The translations under genes were made by a program, and so were the position numbers. A stretch of DNA of 15,861 bases from Acidobacteriota bacterium. GTDB lineage: Bacteria; Acidobacteriota; Vicinamibacteria; Vicinamibacterales; UBA2999. Positions 13,829 through 15,861 of the stretch are shown here, one piece after another. The DNA is taken from assembly GCA_947465645.1 (NCBI GenBank), contig CANIBQ010000107.1:1-15861 (forward strand). The letters are read 5' to 3'. Under the pieces are notes generated by a model. That model did not search any database. It saw only the letters and a list, made by a program, of their open reading frames with translations, and was not told where the DNA came from. The first letter of the stretch is position 1, and every line of letters begins with the position of its first letter.

Positions 13829-14746
13829 ATGAACATGCCACGGAACCTCAAGATTGAAGTCAACAACGCCGTCTTTTCGCTGCCCTATCACGTCGCCCAC
13901 GAAAAGGGCTTCTTCCGCGACGAGGGCGTAGACGTCGAGCTCGTCCCGGCCGGCTCCGGTCGCGACCGGGACAAGGAGGTGGCGGAACAGCCGATCGAAG
14001 ATCACAGGGCGGTGAAATCCTACGGCTGGCACGAAGGGATCGAGCGCGGCGAGTTCTGCATGTATCGGGCGTGCGAGTGGGGGCAGATCCGCCGGACGCA
14101 GGACAGCCAGGAAGGCGCGCGCGTGATCTCCAAACGGGCTGCGGTGGCGACGCAGGCGATTGTGGTCAGGGGCGATTCGCCGTACAACGTGCCCTCGGAT
14201 CTGCACAACGTGCTCGTCGGCGTCAACATGCACGCCGGATCCCACTATGTGACGCTGGGATTGCTGGAGGGATACCTCAAGAGGCACGAAATCCGGCCGG
14301 GGCACGTCGGCGGCCCCAAGCAGCGACTGCGGTTTCTCGAGGACGGCAAGATCGGCGCGGCCGCACTCATGGAGCCGTGGATCACGGTCGCCCTCAAGCG
14401 TGGGCACAAGATCGTCTGCGAGGCTTTCTACGAGGGCGCCGAGGTGGGCGTGCCAGCGCTCGACCCGGAAGGCTACGCGAGTGTCGATCGGGCGATACGC
14501 CGCGCCGTCGACAGCATCAACGAGAGCATCGAGCCCTACCTGAAATACATGATCAGGGAGGTGCCGAAGGAGATCGCCGAGCTGAGCGAGGCGGATTTTT
14601 ATCGCGGCAGATTTCGGTACGTCTATCCCCGGCCGTACACGGCGGAGGACTACGAGCGAATCTACGAGTGGATGGTCGGCTGGGACTTGTTGTCGCCCGA
14701 GAGCCGCTTCGACGTCATCGTCGACCCGAGCCGCATCAGCGCCTGA
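13829..14746 (+). CDS. NMT1/substrate-binding-like protein without signal peptide (paralogue 2)
   Basis: A 305-residue paralogue of the gene at 10862-11734, sharing NNAVFSLPYHVAHEKGFF, CEWGQI, AAVATQAI, GSHYVTLGLLEG, AALMEPWITVALKRG and FYEGAEV in the same order. Again there is no signal peptide or lipobox, so it is predicted to be cytosolic despite following a TctC lipoprotein by 20 bases. The conserved acidic/aromatic positions could form a carboxylate-binding or decarboxylase-like site; this is inference. GGAG (13822-13825) precedes two ATGs, at 13829 (three bases away) and 13835 (nine bases away), so the start is uncertain by two codons. The 26-base segment encoding AEDYERIY near its 3' end is repeated about 280 bases downstream. 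Confidence 0.75.
   Translation: MNMPRNLKIEVNNAVFSLPYHVAHEKGFFRDEGVDVELVPAGSGRDRDKEVAEQPIEDHRAVKSYGWHEGIERGEFCMYRACEWGQIRRTQDSQEGARVISKRAAVATQAIVVRGDSPYNVPSDLHNVLVGVNMHAGSHYVTLGLLEGYLKRHEIRPGHVGGPKQRLRFLEDGKIGAAALMEPWITVALKRGHKIVCEAFYEGAEVGVPALDPEGYASVDRAIRRAVDSINESIEPYLKYMIREVPKEIAELSEADFYRGRFRYVYPRPYTAEDYERIYEWMVGWDLLSPESRFDVIVDPSRISA
14641..14666 (+). repeat. 26 bp direct repeat, copy in the NMT1-like gene
   Basis: This matches 14923-14948 at 25 of 26 bases. It encodes AEDYERIY near the C-terminus of the gene at 13829. Confidence 0.75.
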
Positions 14747-14922
14747 GCTCGCACGTTCCGACAATCTCGTAAAAGCGTCTCGAGGCGTGAACGTACTCGA
14801 ACGCGCCACATCCTTGGGGGCACCAGTATCGGTTCACTGTCTTCGCCGACGCGACGCCCTGCTCATCGTCCTGGACGGTATTCCCCCACGCCGCGGGTTT
14901 TGTCGGCTGAGACGCACGGTCC

Positions 14923-14948
14923 GGCGGAAGACTACGAGCGAATCTACG
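14923..14948 (+). repeat. 26 bp direct repeat, downstream copy
   Basis: A copy of 14641-14666 with one mismatch, in intergenic DNA. The frame still reads AEDYERIY, then V-P-stop. The flanks do not match, so it is a short duplication scrap or the relic of a third paralogue. The rest of the 14747-15044 gap shows no gene, only this copy and the promoter and dyad below. Confidence 0.7.
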
Positions 14949-14952
14949 TTCC

Positions 14953-14982
14953 TTGACAGATGAAGAAGGCCGGGACTATCGT
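14953..14982 (+). promoter_or_regulatory. Promoter TTGACA-N18-TATCGT before the HMA gene
   Basis: A perfect -35 TTGACA (14953-14958) is followed after 18 bases by TATCGT (14977-14982), pointing to the HMA-domain gene at 15045 with a leader of about 55 bases. The -10 lies in the loop of the dyad at 14970-14989. Confidence 0.5.
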
Positions 14983-14989
14983 GTCCCGG
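14970..14989. promoter_or_regulatory. Perfect dyad CCGGGAC-N6-GTCCCGG over the -10 region
   Basis: A seven-base perfect inverted repeat with a six-base centre that contains the proposed -10. It could be an operator for a dimeric repressor or an RNA hairpin at the transcript start. No T-run follows, so a terminator is less likely. Confidence 0.4.
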
Positions 14990-15044
14990 ACTCTGGAGTG
15001 CGCTCAAGGTCTGGCGCGCGGTCAGGGCGGTCAGCGAGGTTGCC

Positions 15045-15455
15045 ATGAGACTGAGACGTGTCGGCGCGTGGGCTTGGGCATGGGTGCTTGCCGTAGGGTT
15101 CGGCCTCGGCGTCACGCCGAGCATCGGGGTTGCCTCCCTGGCTGCAGCGAATGAGCCCGCGCCGCAGAGCGACGAGCGTGAGCAGACATTCGAGTTGCAG
15201 GTCGAAGGGCTGACCATGCGCGGGCGGTTTCTTTGAACTGACTGCGTGACGCGAGTCACCAGGACTCTGGAAGAGTTCACGAGCATCACCGCCGCACAAT
15301 TCGACAGAGCAGCGAAGAAGTGGACCGTGACCACGACGGAGGCATTCGATCGTGAGGCGGTGTCCCGCCGCATTCGTGCGGCAGGTGTCCAACACAGCAA
15401 GGATGTTGGGGACCCGGACGCCGCTCCCTGGGTCGCGAGCTGGACGCCGAAGTGA
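15045..15455 (+). CDS. Candidate selenoprotein: exported MerP-like HMA-domain protein with in-frame TGA (UxxC)
   Basis: From ATG 15045 (GAGG five bases upstream) the frame encodes a signal peptide (about 1-35) and TFELQVEGLT, the first strand of an HMA-type metal-binding domain, and meets TGA at 15234-15236 (residue 64). The same frame continues with T-D-C-V-T-R-V-T-R-T-L-E-E, an HMA helix, then FDRAAKKWTVTTTE and AVSRRIRAAG, the remaining HMA elements, to a stop at 15453. Decoding TGA as selenocysteine gives U64-T-D-C67 at the position of the HMA CxxC metal site. Six extra residues stand between GLT and U compared with MerP. Predicted: a 136-residue periplasmic metal- or redox-active protein. 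Alternatives are a nonsense-mutated pseudogene or a sequencing error. A SECIS-like hairpin lies downstream of the TGA. Confidence 0.55.
15262..15278 (+). promoter_or_regulatory. Candidate bacterial SECIS stem-loop
   Basis: GGACTCT (15262-15268) pairs with AGAGTTC (15272-15278), seven pairs including one G-U, around the loop GGA. The loop begins 32 bases after the TGA and starts with G. Known bacterial SECIS elements lie within the coding region downstream of the UGA, with a small loop that has a G among its first two bases. A smaller alternative hairpin, CTG-c-GTGAC-GCGA-GTCAC-CAG at 15242-15262, lies nearer the TGA. Confidence 0.45.
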
Positions 15456-15460
15456 TACAC

Positions 15461-15476
15461 GCACGCTCATGCGTGC
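15461..15476. terminator. Hairpin between convergent genes
   Basis: GCACGC-TCAT-GCGTGC, a perfect six-base stem five bases after the HMA-gene stop and before the stop of the minus-strand gene. No T-run is present. It is a probable weak bidirectional terminator. Confidence 0.4.
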
Positions 15477-15500
15477 AGCTTCTCGACCCCCGCGATTCGG

Positions 15501-15861
15501 CTACTTCGTCACGGCCGTAAAGTAGGCGGGGAGATCCGGCACGGTGTCCTTCAGGATCTCCACGACCGCCCGTCGATCCGGCAGCGACAACGAACGGTAG
15601 CGCGGCTCCCGGGCCTCGCCGGAGAGCACGTGCCACATCCGCCTGTACATCGCCGTCTTTGCCAGAGGCGGCAGCGCGTCGAAGGCTGGCGAGTAGATCA
15701 GATAGCTGCAGGGATACTTCATCAGCCGTCGCGTCAGATCGAGCTCGTACAGCGACCGTCCCTGACGGTCGCGCCGCCCGCTCGCCGACATGCGGCCGGC
15801 GAAACCGGAGCGGCCGGTCATCGGATTCGGCAGCGGCGCTTCGTCGACAAACAGCACGTAG
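15501..15861 (-). CDS. C-terminal part of an unidentified protein, cut by window edge
   Basis: About 119 residues of a protein whose start lies right of the window; the frame is open to the edge (Tyr codon before the GTG at 15857). It contains LYELDLTRRLMKYPCSYLIY followed by SPAFDALPPLAKTAMYRRMWHVLSGE and ends DTVPDLPAYFTAVTK. The segment looks like the conserved C-terminal block of a large hypothetical protein found in Acidobacteriota, from memory and without a database check. No catalytic motif is evident. It converges on the HMA gene. Confidence 0.65.
   Translation of the reverse strand, partial: YVLFVDEAPLPNPMTGRSGFAGRMSASGRRDRQGRSLYELDLTRRLMKYPCSYLIYSPAFDALPPLAKTAMYRRMWHVLSGEAREPRYRSLSLPDRRAVVEILKDTVPDLPAYFTAVTK

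Noticed and set aside
14953..14989. MerR-type promoter for the HMA gene
   Set aside because: The spacer is 18 rather than 19-20 bases, and the dyad covers the -10 instead of the spacer; no merR-like gene is in the window.
15045..15236. Short 63-residue protein ending at the TGA
   Set aside because: It would be a signal peptide plus a fragment of an HMA strand. The same frame continues with the rest of the domain, so I treat the TGA as internal.

Overview
The window looks like soil-type Acidobacteriota, probably Vicinamibacteria. This is inferred from the uniformly high GC, the mix of exported families common in that group (DUF5916-like, DUF6152-like, propeller-cytochrome lipoprotein), SufS-SufU type Fe-S assembly, and a REP-like palindrome carrying the GTCCGGC core. 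No tRNA, rRNA, CRISPR array, transposase or phage gene is visible.

Layout, left to right. (1) 1-1850: two tandem phosphofructokinase paralogues of the PPi-dependent type, the first cut by the window edge. (2) 1929-3299: an HDOD signalling protein, a small Cys-rich protein, and a ~99 bp inverted-repeat element filling exactly the space between two convergent stop codons. (3) 3297-4711: greB on the minus strand, a gutted DUF5916-type outer-membrane protein gene (start and last codons only), and a DUF6152-like exported protein. (4) 4820-6480: sufS-sufU, translationally overlapped. (5) 6483-10000, minus strand: a lipoprotein beta-propeller with a C-terminal cytochrome c domain, coupled by an ATGA overlap to a cupredoxin/DsbD-type membrane fusion. 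(6) 10032-10840: two more truncated genes, one an MFS transporter that keeps only its first third. (7) 10862-14746: a catabolic-looking cluster. It holds two paralogous, leaderless (cytosolic) NMT1/substrate-binding-like proteins flanking a Tat-exported alpha/beta hydrolase with Cys instead of Ser at the nucleophile elbow, and an orphan TctC-type lipoprotein. (8) 14747-15861: a short duplicated scrap, then a MerP-like exported HMA-domain gene interrupted by an in-frame TGA, and the C-terminal end of a further gene.

The most striking observation is in (8). Reading through the TGA at 15234-15236 gives one continuous exported HMA-like protein in which the TGA falls three codons before a Cys, giving U-T-D-C at the place where HMA domains carry the CxxC metal site. 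A stem-loop with a G-starting loop lies at SECIS-like distance downstream. This is best read as a candidate selenoprotein, although a nonsense-mutated pseudogene cannot be excluded from the sequence alone.

A second theme is gene decay by internal deletion. At least two genes, and possibly three, keep an intact N-terminus but lose the body, and the DUF5916 and MFS remnants end in short foreign or distal C-terminal pieces. Promoters, where visible, share a TAGANT-like -10 box, with one good TTGACC-N17-TATGCT sigma70 promoter (minus strand, 11763-11791) and one TTGACA-N18-TATCGT (plus strand, 14953-14982).
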